Shown here piece after piece: positions 15,101 through 24,640 of a stretch of 64,000 nucleotides of DNA. The stretch spans positions 10,823,501-10,887,500 of the forward strand of contig OX327711.1 in the NCBI GenBank assembly GCA_946807835.1, given 5' to 3'. The notes under the pieces were generated by a model. That model was not told the DNA's origin. It made no database searches and worked only from the letters and a program-made list of their open reading frames with translations. How positions within the stretch are numbered: the stretch's first letter is position 1; each line of letters starts with the position of its first letter. The stretch comes from Ailanthus altissimus (lineage: Eukaryota; Streptophyta; Magnoliopsida; Sapindales; Simaroubaceae). The translations under genes and the position numbers were made by a program.

Positions 15101-18100
15101 GGAATTTTTCTGGTCATTGCATTTATGTTACGGTTATCAGTATGACAAAGTTACCCCGGTTAATTTAGAAAGTTTGGTACTGGAATTTTCCATGTTGAGT
15201 AAAGATTTGAGATTTTGTTACCCTGAGATCTAAGCTACCTGTTACCCTGCCGATACTGTTTATATAACCTTATACCTTTATTCAATTAGCTGCTTTTTGA
15301 TTTTGGTTTTTCTCATGGCTGTGGAACAGGTGTGAGAATGATTCTCTTCCAAGTATCAAATGGGTCCTTGACCTTGCCAGAGCAGCAGTTTTAAGGCAAG
15401 GAGTGCGTGGACTCGTTATTGATCCTTACAATGAGCTTGATCATCAACGTCCTAACAGCCAGTGAGTCTCTTTATGTTGTGTACCTATTTCTCTTTGTTC
15501 CACCCACAACCACCACAAAAAACGATAGAATAAAGAGTTGAACCACGATCTCTTTTCACCTTTCTTGATGCCTTCATCTTTTTGCTATGATGGTGTTAGC
15601 CACACTTAGTGCCCTTTTTTTTCTCCTTTCCTCTTCTTCTTTTTAGAATATCATAAAACCATGTTGTATCTTATAGAAACATGCCTTTATTTCGGTCATG
15701 CATCTCCCATCTTCATCTGGATAATACTATCTGAATATCAGACTCCAGTACTTTCTATAAGTTTCTTGACAAGGCTGCTTGGACATCTGCAGCAACAGCA
15801 AATACAGAACTTTTGACTCGTGATTAAGAAAACTGTGGAATAGTGTTTATCTGTGATTATTTATCCATCTTTATGAGCAGAAATGGTATTTTTCCTTTGT
15901 TTAGTGCATTCACATGCAGTGCAACATGTGATGCCTGATAATACAAGTTTTGTATGGAAAACAAACTGAGAGAGAATGGCTTTTTGAAAGATAGTTTTTT
16001 GCTTCCAATGTAAAGACCTTTCTTTCTCTCTGAAGGTAGATGTCTCCTTTGCTCCTTATCCGATTACATTTGGAGCATGGACAACCAGTCTGCTCATTTG
16101 TGATCTCTCCTTAGTATTGATGGCTTTATTCTTCATTTTAAGGTTAATCTTCAGATCAATTTGTCTTTTTGTTTTGACGAAGACAAATCTTTCTTAGCAA
16201 AATAAAAAAAGGTAGAAATAAACCCTCAAGAGAGTCATAAGTATCTTTTTTGCATTCATAGGAATATATCCTCTTAGATACTTTGTTATGAACCCTTGGG
16301 TAGAACTCACCCTTAAAAACCGGCTTATAAGGGAAGGGTGCCCAAGGGTTAATAAACTACTAGTTAATTCTACACTTAACTGATGTGGGATCCTAACATA
16401 CTACCACGCTCCGACGCCAACGTCCACGGCAGCCCACTCTGGGTGGCCCACTCTAGCCTTTCCAGGTCGCCCCTTCCGCAACGTGGGTGCTTGCGTGGGG
16501 TGGCTCTGATACAAAATGTTACGAACCCTTGGGTAGAACTTACCCTTAAAAACCGGCTTATAAGGGAAGGGTGCCCAAGGGTTAATAAACCACCAATTAA
16601 TCCCATACTTAACCGATGTAGGATCCTAACATGCTTGTCTTTCTATTTTAAGCATTCCTTATTTTTTTCACACAAGGCTCAAGATTTTCTGCTTTTATCT
16701 AAATGTGAACTTTTTTTCTGACAGGACTGAGACCGAGTATGTGAGTCAGATGCTTACAAAGGTCAAGCGGTTTGCTCAACATCACGCTTGCCATGTTTGG
16801 TTTGTTGCCCATCCTAAACAGGTTTGCATCTATTAACTCCAGTTTATTGCTCAGGTATCTCCTCTTTCTAATTTTACTATTTGTTTGACAGTTGCACAAT
16901 TGGGTCGGGGGTCCTCCTAATCTCTATGATATTAGTGGAAGTGCTCACTTCATAAATAAATGTGACAATGGGATTGTCATTCACCGAAATCGAGATCCAG
17001 AGGCAGGACCTATTGATAGAGTACAGGTGGGTGTAATCCTTCAGAGTATTATGCATTACCTACAAGCAAGCATTTCATCGTCATCATCTCTTTATCTGAG
17101 GAAAGTTATTTAAATTGTATAACTGCAGGTTTGTGTGCGGAAGGTGAGAAATAAGGTTGTAGGAACAATAGGTGATGCCTTCTTGTCATATAATAGGTAG
17201 GTGAAACTTGCTCTTAATGGCATCATGTATACAACATTTGAGTTATTATTATTATTATTAGTTTGTATTTTCTGGAGAGCAAATGATACTGTACAGTACA
17301 TGAAATTACTCATCACAACATGAAGCTGCTCAGTCTGAATAAGAATTTGATAGGTAACACAACACAGCTATCAACAGATTAGAATCCTCTATTTGCAAGT
17401 TTACACCAAAGTCTTTGACCACCCCTGCCCCAGGAAAACCTTATTAATCTGCTGTCCTTGTAGGAAGGTAAATTGTAGTTTCTTAAGGCCGGAGATAAAC
17501 CTATCTTTATCCTCTGTTCTCAAACTTCACCCCTCTCCTATCAGGACCTACAAGCTTTTCCTTTTCATCCGAACTCTCGAAATCATATCAGCTATCAAAT
17601 ACTTGTCTTGTCAAGGAAATTTCAATATTACTTTCAGAACTTTAAGCGACTTATCAGCTTGTAGATATCCTGAATCTTCTTCCTCTGAAATTTTGTTTTG
17701 ATGACTTTTGACAATTTATCTGAACTGTTCCTTGAATCGCCTCAATGACTGAAGTTCTGTGGCTTCCATGATCATTATCCTTATAAAAACTTAAAAATTT
17801 GTCCCCAGTATCAAATATAACTTTTCAGTCAGTCATTTTCCAAACTGACTCTAGGTAATATTTGTTCATTACAAAGAATCTTGGAATGGAATGGACAGAA
17901 GAAATGTTATTTCTATTTTTTGATTTTCTTAAACCAAATAGAAGGGGGAAGAAAAAAAAAAAAGAAGAAAGGAGTACCTCAGAAGCATATTCCTAACACA
18001 TGGTTAAAGAATGCTGATCCCAATCCTCATTCAATTTCTTCTACTCAATAGTTCACATGGCTTTCCACTCTCTTCTTCCCCTCCAGACCGTATCTGCATC

Positions 18101-19031
18101 TTTATCCTCCATAGTCTTCACTTTTGGTTTACTCTTCCCAGCCCTACCTAGTACAGTCTCAATATCTGGTTTTGGTTGATTGGGATAACTTTAGTGTCAG
18201 TATCTCTCTCTCACTTTTTTCAAAATCTCAAGCAATTTTTCAAGTCGATGAATAGCAGTTGAGATAAAACTGAAATTTTTTGGGATAATTACATATAACT
18301 TTTTCTGACATTTATGATTGCTCTTTACTCGGTTTTATTGGCTATTTGATTAAATTGTCAATAAATTTAAATTTTAACATGAAAATTTCCTGAAGCATTA
18401 GATCTACATTTATTTTTATTTTAAATATATGATCTACTCTATCAAGGCCTTAATTGCCTTGGCTTTGTAACTCAGCCCTCAAAATCCGTACTCACTAAAG
18501 CATTGAAAAATATGGTCCACTTAGGAATACTGATTCTTTGTTATCAGTATTTTAGAAAGCTCATTCATTGTATCTCAATCAAGGGAAATATGAATGCTTA
18601 ATCTGAATAACCCTGTCAAACAATTTTTTGTTCCTTCATCTCCTGAGCTGAGGGCCTAACTTGTTATTTTTCTTTCATGCATAGCAACTAGAAAGTATTA
18701 AAGTTTAGTTGACTTTGCAATTTGAACTATTTTCTTCTTTATATTTAAATGAATCTCCTCTTAAGTGAGAATGACTTTTATCTACAAAAATGTTGCTAAA
18801 GTGTTACCCTCACTAAATATAAAAATCATATTTCCTAGTATCTTACAATAGCTCTTTTATTCGATCACATTTATATGTGCTTGGGATTCAGAATGAAGTA
18901 GTCATTGTGTGGGCAGAATTTGGTTTAGGGATTCAACCATCTTGAGATTTTCTTTTCTAAGGACCTTTGTTGATAATGTTTTCATTGTTTGCATTTCCAG
19001 AGTAACTGGGGAATACATGGACATCAATTAA
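281..19031 (+). CDS. TWINKLE: Twinkle-type organellar DNA primase-helicase (21 exons)
   Basis: This gene encodes a T7 gp4-like primase-helicase of mitochondria and plastids that unwinds DNA and lays down primers. Exons: 281-560, 949-1082, 3919-3974, 4068-4125, 4234-4344, 4609-4692, 5586-5666, 6312-6377, 6469-6585, 8522-8569, 8657-8742, 8833-8893, 9803-9985, 10187-10318, 11931-11992, 13892-13975, 15330-15461, 16725-16821, 16892-17026, 17129-17196, 19001-19031. All introns are GT-AG and all junctions stay in frame. The joined CDS is 2106 nt (701 aa; the Arabidopsis protein is about 709). Residues 1 to ~90 form a Ser/Thr/Arg-rich transit peptide. A zinc ribbon uses C136, C139, C164 and C169. The Toprim fold shows E292 and the D354-G-D356 pair. 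The RecA-like helicase has Walker A GVPNSGKS (466-473) and Walker B LVIDPYNE with D579. All key residues are present, so both primase and helicase activity are expected. Intron 6 and intron 9 each carry a MITE and intron 17 a TRIM. Dual targeting is known for the Arabidopsis protein and inferred here. Confidence 0.96.
362..382 (+). repeat. (ACC)n microsatellite inside the Twinkle transit peptide
   Basis: Seven ACC codons in a row encode a poly-Thr tract in the N-terminal targeting region. The repeat is in frame, so length changes would only add or remove threonines. Confidence 0.8.
3075..3115. repeat. (TA)n microsatellite in Twinkle intron 2
   Basis: About 20 TA units follow a short TG run. 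Intron 2 (1083-3918) is otherwise a T-rich plant intron in which I saw nothing else. Confidence 0.9.
4820..5117. mobile_element. hAT-like MITE in Twinkle intron 6
   Basis: A 298-bp element has imperfect terminal inverted repeats: TAGGGGTGGG at the left and the complement of TAGAGGTGAG at the right. It is flanked by an identical 8-bp duplication, GAAAATTT (4812-4819 and 5118-5125). The interior is built of GAACCGAA and CGGTTCGGTT motifs on both strands and could fold into a hairpin. An 8-bp duplication with TAGGGGTG ends points to the hAT superfamily. There is no coding capacity. Confidence 0.8.
5839..6068. repeat. Tandem duplication of ~124 bp in Twinkle intron 7
   Basis: Two diverged copies start at GATCTCATGTG (5839 and 5963). 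Each contains a (TA)n core followed by a TAAAGTGGTT-type motif and ends near a TGATCAGA. The copies differ by many substitutions, so the duplication is old. Confidence 0.75.
7877..8157. mobile_element. Second hAT-like MITE, Twinkle intron 9
   Basis: A 281-bp element of the same type as that in intron 6: ends TAGGGGTGGACA and the complement of TAGGGGTGGGCA, with GGTTC/GAACC motifs inside. The flanking 8-mers, TTGGCAGA and CTGCCACA, match at 5 of 8 positions, so the target duplication has decayed or the ends are slightly misplaced. It is noncoding. Confidence 0.7.
13984..14225. repeat. Diverged tandem duplication in Twinkle intron 16
   Basis: Two ~80-bp copies about 157 bp apart share GAAGTTTATGGATA-like and GTTAGCAATGTTT motifs. 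Between them TAAATTACATTTTCCCTTGG occurs twice. This intronic rearrangement has no visible function. Confidence 0.6.
16284..16631 (-). mobile_element. TRIM retroelement in Twinkle intron 17
   Basis: Two 115-bp direct repeats (16284-16398 and 16517-16631) begin TGTTA and end TAACA, and enclose a 118-bp noncoding interior. On the minus strand the upstream LTR (16517-16631) is followed directly by TTTTGTATCAGAGCC (16502-16516), a primer-binding site of the initiator-Met tRNA type. The flanks TACTT and TGCTT match at 4 of 5 positions and look like a target-site duplication. It has the size and layout of a terminal-repeat retrotransposon in miniature, moved in trans. Confidence 0.88.
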
Positions 19032-20791
19032 CCTTCAGGTGAAGATTGGCTATCTTGTATCTTGTGATGTTTTTTCAGTAGTGTACAGTGCAATTTATCT
19101 GGTATCTGCAGCCTCAATTCTGAGATTTCTATGAGATGCTATTCAAGTGAGCCCTGTAGCTATTTCAGATTGCATCAAGTCAACAACATCCATGAAATTG
19201 GAATATACGTTACATGTGGTTTCTAGAACACTGCCTATCAGGTTCATGTTGTGCAAATTTACAGCTTATGTTTAGGCCAACTTCTGTATGATTGAACTTC
19301 TGTTTGAATTTGACTTAAGTTTGTAAACTTTTTAATCCTTGCTGCAATTTGATGAAAGTTTTGGGTAAACATCACGATTTTCATGAATTAGCATAAATTT
19401 GATATGGTATATTCTATGCTTAAGATTCGGACTCATTTTCATTTTCAGCTGCCCACGTCTGGGAAGCCTTTGATTGAGCAGATTTTTCTCAATCTAAACT
19501 ATAGTTGCCAAACTTTGTTAGAGGTTTGAGCTCTGGCTATTTATAAATATTGTTCTCTTGTGAGGGCTCTCTCTCTCTCTCTCTCTCTCGTTGTGGAGGT
19601 GGGTATTTAAATGTATAAGTGTATAATTGATGTATAATTTTGATGGATGTTTTTTTATGGAATATCAATGTTTAAAAAATACAATTGTTTTGTTTTTCAG
19701 CTCAGTAAGTTGACTATTCAAACTGTTTTATACGGTGGGGCCTCACCCTCCATATCTTTGATAGATGGTCTGGATTTGATCATTTGGACAGAATCATCTT
19801 CAATCATGCCATGATTTAATGTGTCTATTTATTCAGCATCTAAAGCAACTATCAACACATGTATCTGTTTCCTGGCCAGCTAATTATGCGGCCAGAGAAG
19901 CAACTAAGACAAAAGGAAAAAGGTCCTCATGATGGACCAGTAGTGTGATGCCAAGTGGTAAGATGTTTGAAGACAGGCTTCAGCTGAAGTTGCTTTGCTT
20001 CAACACATGAAGCCTACAATCTAGGTCAAGCTAATAACAACATGCTTTCCCACTAGCACTACAAATCCACCCAATGCCAGCAAAATCATAAATATGTAAA
20101 TATTTATGGATTAGGTTAGGTTTTTATTATAACCACAACTCAAAAATTAAGCAATTATTATTATTATTTGATTCAACAAATTTGGCATAACTAGTATAAA
20201 TACCAAAAATATAATGATAATCAATGTCTAAAGAGAAACTGAGCACCTAATATTAAGCAAAATCGGAATACTGTTTCATGCTTTGCATTTGTTGTGGGAT
20301 TTTTTTCATTAATCATCAAAGTTTACAAGTGAAAATATTAATAGATGTTAATATTGGAAAGTAGCAAGCTAACTTGCAAAATTTTTTTTCCTGTCTATTT
20401 ATAATTATTTTTGGGCATAAAATAATGATATAAAATTTAACTGTATCCTCAGTAGGTGTAGACATTTGCTGTCAATACCAATCTAACCAAAATAAATAAT
20501 GCTGGAAGCTGCAACGCTGTTAGGTATAGATGCATTTTGACCGCAACAAGACCATGCTGTTCTTTATATTGTTGTGACCTGTATTAAAATAAAATAATTA
20601 TTTTTTTATATAAAAAAATAGTTGCTGGTAATGTTTTACAACTTTTTTCTGAAACCATTATTAATGAAGCAAAATGGGAAATTTAAATTTTATACTTTGA
20701 CAATGGAATATGCATTTGACAGAATATGAACAAAATAGTTTCTTTAACAGAAAAAAAATAAAATATAACTTATTTGATATTAGTATCTTAA
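19032..20791. other. Intergenic: Twinkle 3' flank
   Basis: This stretch holds the presumed Twinkle 3' UTR, then AT-rich DNA with a (CT)n run at 19567-19589. I found no further gene or recognisable element. Confidence 0.6.
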
Positions 20792-21202
20792 TGTTGGGAG
20801 TTATTGTGTTTATAAGGAGAAGTTTAAGATTTAAGCGTCCAATCTAAAAGACTAACTATGTGTGTAAAGTGATCATATTATTTATAAATTCAAGTATTAA
20901 TTATTTTTGGCCAAAGTAGGAGCATTAACTTATTTAATAATTTTTTTTGAACAAAATTTTTGTTAGTGGTAATTCACACCAAACCTTTCGTTTGACAATG
21001 AATTTTGAATTTATTTACATTTTTACTATCGAAGTCTAGTTCTGATACCATTTGTTGAGATGCTTTAAGCTTGCAAGAATAAGTTTAAGATCCAAGTGTT
21101 TAATCAAAAAAATTAATTTTGTGGATAAATCAATCATTTTACTTACAAAACTCAAGTATTAACCCTTTTCCGACTAATGTAAAAGAATTAACTCACCCAA
21201 CA
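20792..21202 (-). mobile_element. Degenerate TRIM-like element between Twinkle and the patellin gene
   Basis: Two diverged ~150-bp direct repeats lie at 20792-20939 and 21053-21202. The right one begins TGTTG and ends CAACA. Just inside it, on the minus strand, sits AAATGGTATCAGA, an initiator-Met tRNA primer-binding site. The ~110-bp interior is noncoding. No clear target duplication is seen. The end of the left repeat differs from the right mainly by C-to-T changes (ACTCACCCAACA versus ACTTATTTAATA), as expected for decay of methylated DNA. Confidence 0.65.
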
Positions 21203-21736
21203 TAAAGCATATCATTACTTTTCCACATTTGAATTAATCATGCTCTTAAAATAGTTAAAAATTGTGGGGAATGATATATGGTTTAAACTAACATTTTGTT
21301 ATTATTATTATTTTTAATAAGAGTTATTTTATTGAAAACTTTTGTCATTTTTTTTTGACATGGTGAAACTTCTCTGTTAAATAAAGTAAATAAACGCAAT
21401 TTGTTTGCCTATAAACAATTTGTGAAACAGAAAACAGAAACAATTGCTTAATTAATTCTCAAATGTTACAAGAAAATATAATGCGAATTATAAATTATAT
21501 TAATGGTTTTGAATCGAAGTCGTGTTTCCACCAACTATAATGATAACAAATGGAAGATGCTTGATGGCAGACATTCAAATTTCAAAGTAAATCTAGCTGT
21601 GAACACAACAAACTGATTAAAATGCGGCTAAAAATTTTGCTTTGGTCCAAAAAATTTCTTAAAAAAATGTGGGTCCAGCAGTAATAGGCAAATATTGCTG
21701 GCTTCCAGGCTAGCAAAACCCTCGGAGAAAGAATCC

Positions 21737-21832
21737 TCTAACGGCTCCAATGCGGTGGCTACAGGTAGATGACCGTTGGTGGGCTCCATTCCCTTTTCTT
21801 TTGAGAACTTCGAAAAATATATAACCGTTGCT
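21737..21832. promoter_or_regulatory. MSA-like MYB elements in the patellin promoter
   Basis: Three AACGG cores lie just before and around the probable TATA box: TCTAACGGCTC (21737-21747, plus), ACCAACGGTCA (21770-21780, minus) and AGCAACGGTTA (21822-21832, minus). The first two fit the mitosis-specific activator consensus YCYAACGGYYA with one mismatch each, and the third is weaker. MSA elements are bound by MYB3R factors and drive G2/M expression. A site II hexamer TGGGCT overlaps at 21780-21785. Confidence 0.45.
21818..21824 (+). promoter_or_regulatory. TATA box of the patellin gene
   Basis: TATATAA lies about 195 bp before the start codon. This would place transcription start near 21850 and give a ~170-nt leader. 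The leader stays open in the coding frame but has no in-frame ATG before 22019. Confidence 0.6.
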
Positions 21833-22018
21833 ACCCGCTTCTTTTTTATTTATCGAAACAAGCACAACACACGGCAACGGCAGCCTCATCTAACGAAGAA
21901 GAATAAAGGGAGAGAAAAATCTAGTAAGACTCATCAAAGAGAGGGAGTTTTATTTTCTTTTCAGTTTCTCTCAACTTTCTTTTATTTTCTTTCTTGTTTG
22001 ATTTTTCAAGGAGTAACA

Positions 22019-24105
22019 ATGACTGCCGAGGTTGTTAAAGTTGAAGAAACCCAGAAGGTTGATGAGGTTGTGAAAAAAGAGGAGCCTAAAACTGTTGAGA
22101 AATGCTCTTCTTATAAGGAAGAGAGCAATTTTCTCTCTGATCTCAAAGAGTTTGAGAGGAAGGCATTGAATGAGCTGAAGTCAAAGCTTGAAGATGCCAT
22201 TCTCTCCAACAGTTTGTTCAAGAAAGAGGAGCCCAAAAAGAATGATCAAAAGTCAGTCACTGCAGCTGAAGAAAAGGAGCGATCAGTAGCTGTAGAGAAG
22301 GAGGAGGAGGAGGGGAAGGAGAAAGAAGCTGAGAAGCCGGAGAAAGAAGAGGCTAAAGAAGAAAAGGAAGAAAAGCCGGTGCAAGAAGAGGCTAAAGAAG
22401 AGGAGGAAAAGAAACCAGCTGAAGGAGATGAGAAGGAGAAAGCAGCTGAAGGTGGTGAAAATGAAGAGAAAAAGGAAACTGAAGAAGAAGAAAAATGTGC
22501 TGATGAAGTTGACAAGGATATCGCCCTTTGGGGAGTTCCCCTTTTGCCCAGCAAGGGAGCTGAGGGCATTGATGTGATTCTATTGAAGTTCCTGAGGGCT
22601 AGAGAGTTTAAGGTGAACGATGCATTTGAGATGCTGAAAAAGACCCTCCATTGGAGGAAGGAGAACAACATAGATTCAATCTTGGAAGAGGATCTGGGGG
22701 ATGATTTGACCTCTGCGGCTTACATGAATGGCGTTGATCGCGAAGGCCACCCAATTTGCTATAATATTTATGGGGTGTTTGAGAATGTTGAGCTTTATCA
22801 GAAGACTTTTGGCACTGAGGAGAAGCGTGGTCAGTTCTTGAGATGGAGGCTGAGGTTGATGGAGAAGGGCATTCAGAAGCTTGATTTGAAGCCTGGTGGC
22901 GTTTCCTCTTTGCTTCAAATCAACGATCTGAAGAATTCTCCAGGACTTGCTAAGAAGGAGCTTAGGGTTGCCATGAAGCAGGCTGTTGATCTTTTGCAGG
23001 ACAATTATCCTGAATTTGTTGCCAGAAATGTAAGTTCCTTCAACTCTTCAATCTCATCTATTTCCTTTGCTTATTTGTGTTATACATCTTCACACAGATC
23101 AAATTTGATGGGGACTTTTATTCTTCTTGATTTGCAGATATTTATTAATGCTCCGTTTTGGTACTATGCTCTGCATGCTCTGTTGTCACTTTTTTTGACA
23201 CAAAGAACCAAGAACAAATTTGTGGTTGCTCGCCCGGCCAAGGTCACTGAAACGCTTCTCAAGTAAGTATTTTCTCTCTTTTATTATCTGTTAATATATA
23301 ACTGAATGAATGCATTGTAGCTAGAAGCTAAAGAAACGAGCTGAATTATTCTTGATTGCAGATATATTCCGGCCGAGGAGCTACCTATCCAATACGGTGG
23401 CTTCAAGAGGGATAATGATGTTGAGTTCTCCAAGGAAAACACTGCCGTTTCTGAGATTAATCTAAAGGCAGGATCAACAGGAACTATTGAGATTCCAGCA
23501 GATGAGGTATCATACATTTCTTTTCATTGAGCTTCTTTCAAGATTTGTCTAAAATTTTCTTTTGGTCTCTAATAGTCAAAAACCCATTCTGAAAGATTAA
23601 AAACCCTTTCTCTTTCAAATTTTATCTGGAACCTCCCCTCAAGTTCCTTAAAATTTACAATTACTCCAATAAAGCCCCATTTTGGATTGATTTTGAAAAG
23701 TTAAACGTAGCTCTCATTTTAGCGGAGAAAGTTGATGAAAATTTTCATATTTTTAATTGATTCTCGGAATATGAAAAGGCATTGGATTCTAGGCTATTCT
23801 GAAACTTGATTATTGATTATTTCTTTTTTATTCTGTGATGATGACAGATTGGAACCACAATTACTTGGGACCTGAGTGTTCTGGGTTGGGAAGTGAATTA
23901 CAAGGAAGAATTTGTGCCAACAGATGAAGGGTCTTACACAATAATTGTTCGGAAGGGCAAGAAGATTGGTTCACAGGAAGGTCCAGTTAGTAACACTTTC
24001 AGAAACAATGAACCTGGAAAGCTTGTTCTCACTATCGAAAATGGATCAAGCAAGAAGAAGAGGGTTCTCTATCGATACAAGACCAAGAACAGTACCTCAT
24101 TCTGA
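22019..24105 (+). CDS. PATL4: Patellin (SEC14-GOLD phosphoinositide-binding protein), PATL4-like
   Basis: Patellins bind phosphoinositides and act in membrane trafficking at the cell plate and plasma membrane. Exons: 22019-23029, 23138-23262, 23362-23506, 23848-24105; all introns are GT-AG and the joined product is 512 aa. Residues 1 to ~165 are highly acidic and Glu/Lys-rich and probably disordered or coiled. The CRAL-TRIO N region starts near the WGVPLLPS motif (~170). The lipid-binding lobe follows and includes IFINAPFWYYALHAL at 338-352, and the C-terminal ~100 residues form the GOLD domain. The start at 22019 is the first in-frame ATG and gives the MTAEV start typical of patellins. Choice of PATL4 rests on remembered similarity around WGVPLLPSKGAE and on adjacency to Twinkle as in Arabidopsis (At1g30690). 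The gene appears intact. Confidence 0.94.
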
Positions 24106-24200
24106 ATGTTAAAACTACAGACTATCTATTTATTTTTAACTGTATTTGGTTCAAATTCTGCATAAGATTTGGGGGACATATTATTCATTTTTAAGATTTT

Positions 24201-24460
24201 ATGGGTTACTTGGTAACAATGAACCTGGAAGGTCCAGTTGGTAACACTTTCCGAAACAATGAACCTGGAAAGCTTGTTCTCACTATCGAAAATGGATCAA
24301 GCAAGAAGAAGAGGGTTCTCTATTTGATCATATTGATTGAAGAAGAGCTACAGACTATCTATTTATTTTTAACTGTATTTGGTTCAAATTCTGCATAAGA
24401 TTTGGGGGACATATTATTCATTTTTTAGATTTTATGGGTTACTTGGTAACATTCTTTTTA
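24201..24460 (+). pseudogene. Duplicated tail of the patellin last exon plus 3' UTR
   Basis: About 95 bp of the last coding exon (from GGAAGGTCCAGTT, original at 23976) recur at 24227 with few changes. They are followed by a second copy of the 3' UTR (CTACAGACTATC at 24115 and 24348). The coding parts are 251 bp apart and the UTR parts 233 bp, so the copy lost the last ~12 codons and the stop. These are replaced by TTGATCATATTGATTGA, which also occurs near 24549. The piece is not a gene on its own. Confidence 0.85.
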
Positions 24461-24640
24461 GGTTTTCATTCTTTTTCTATTTTAATATATTTGTTACATA
24501 TACTTGTGAGAGTTAAAAAGATTGGCTTGTTTGTTTGTTATATGTAATTTGATCATATTGATTGATTTAATTTTATACACGCGATATAGACCAATGTCAG
24601 TGTTCATATATGTTTTAACATTGGAAAGATTAATGTTTTC

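Noticed and set aside
21776..22018. In-frame upstream extension of the patellin start
   Set aside because: The frame is open but contains no ATG (it would start at a TTG), and patellins normally begin at the MTAEV-type start.
22246..22671. 141-codon open frame on the minus strand within patellin exon 1
   Set aside because: It is the antisense shadow of the Glu/Lys-rich coding region, giving a Ser/Phe-rich sequence without domain similarity.
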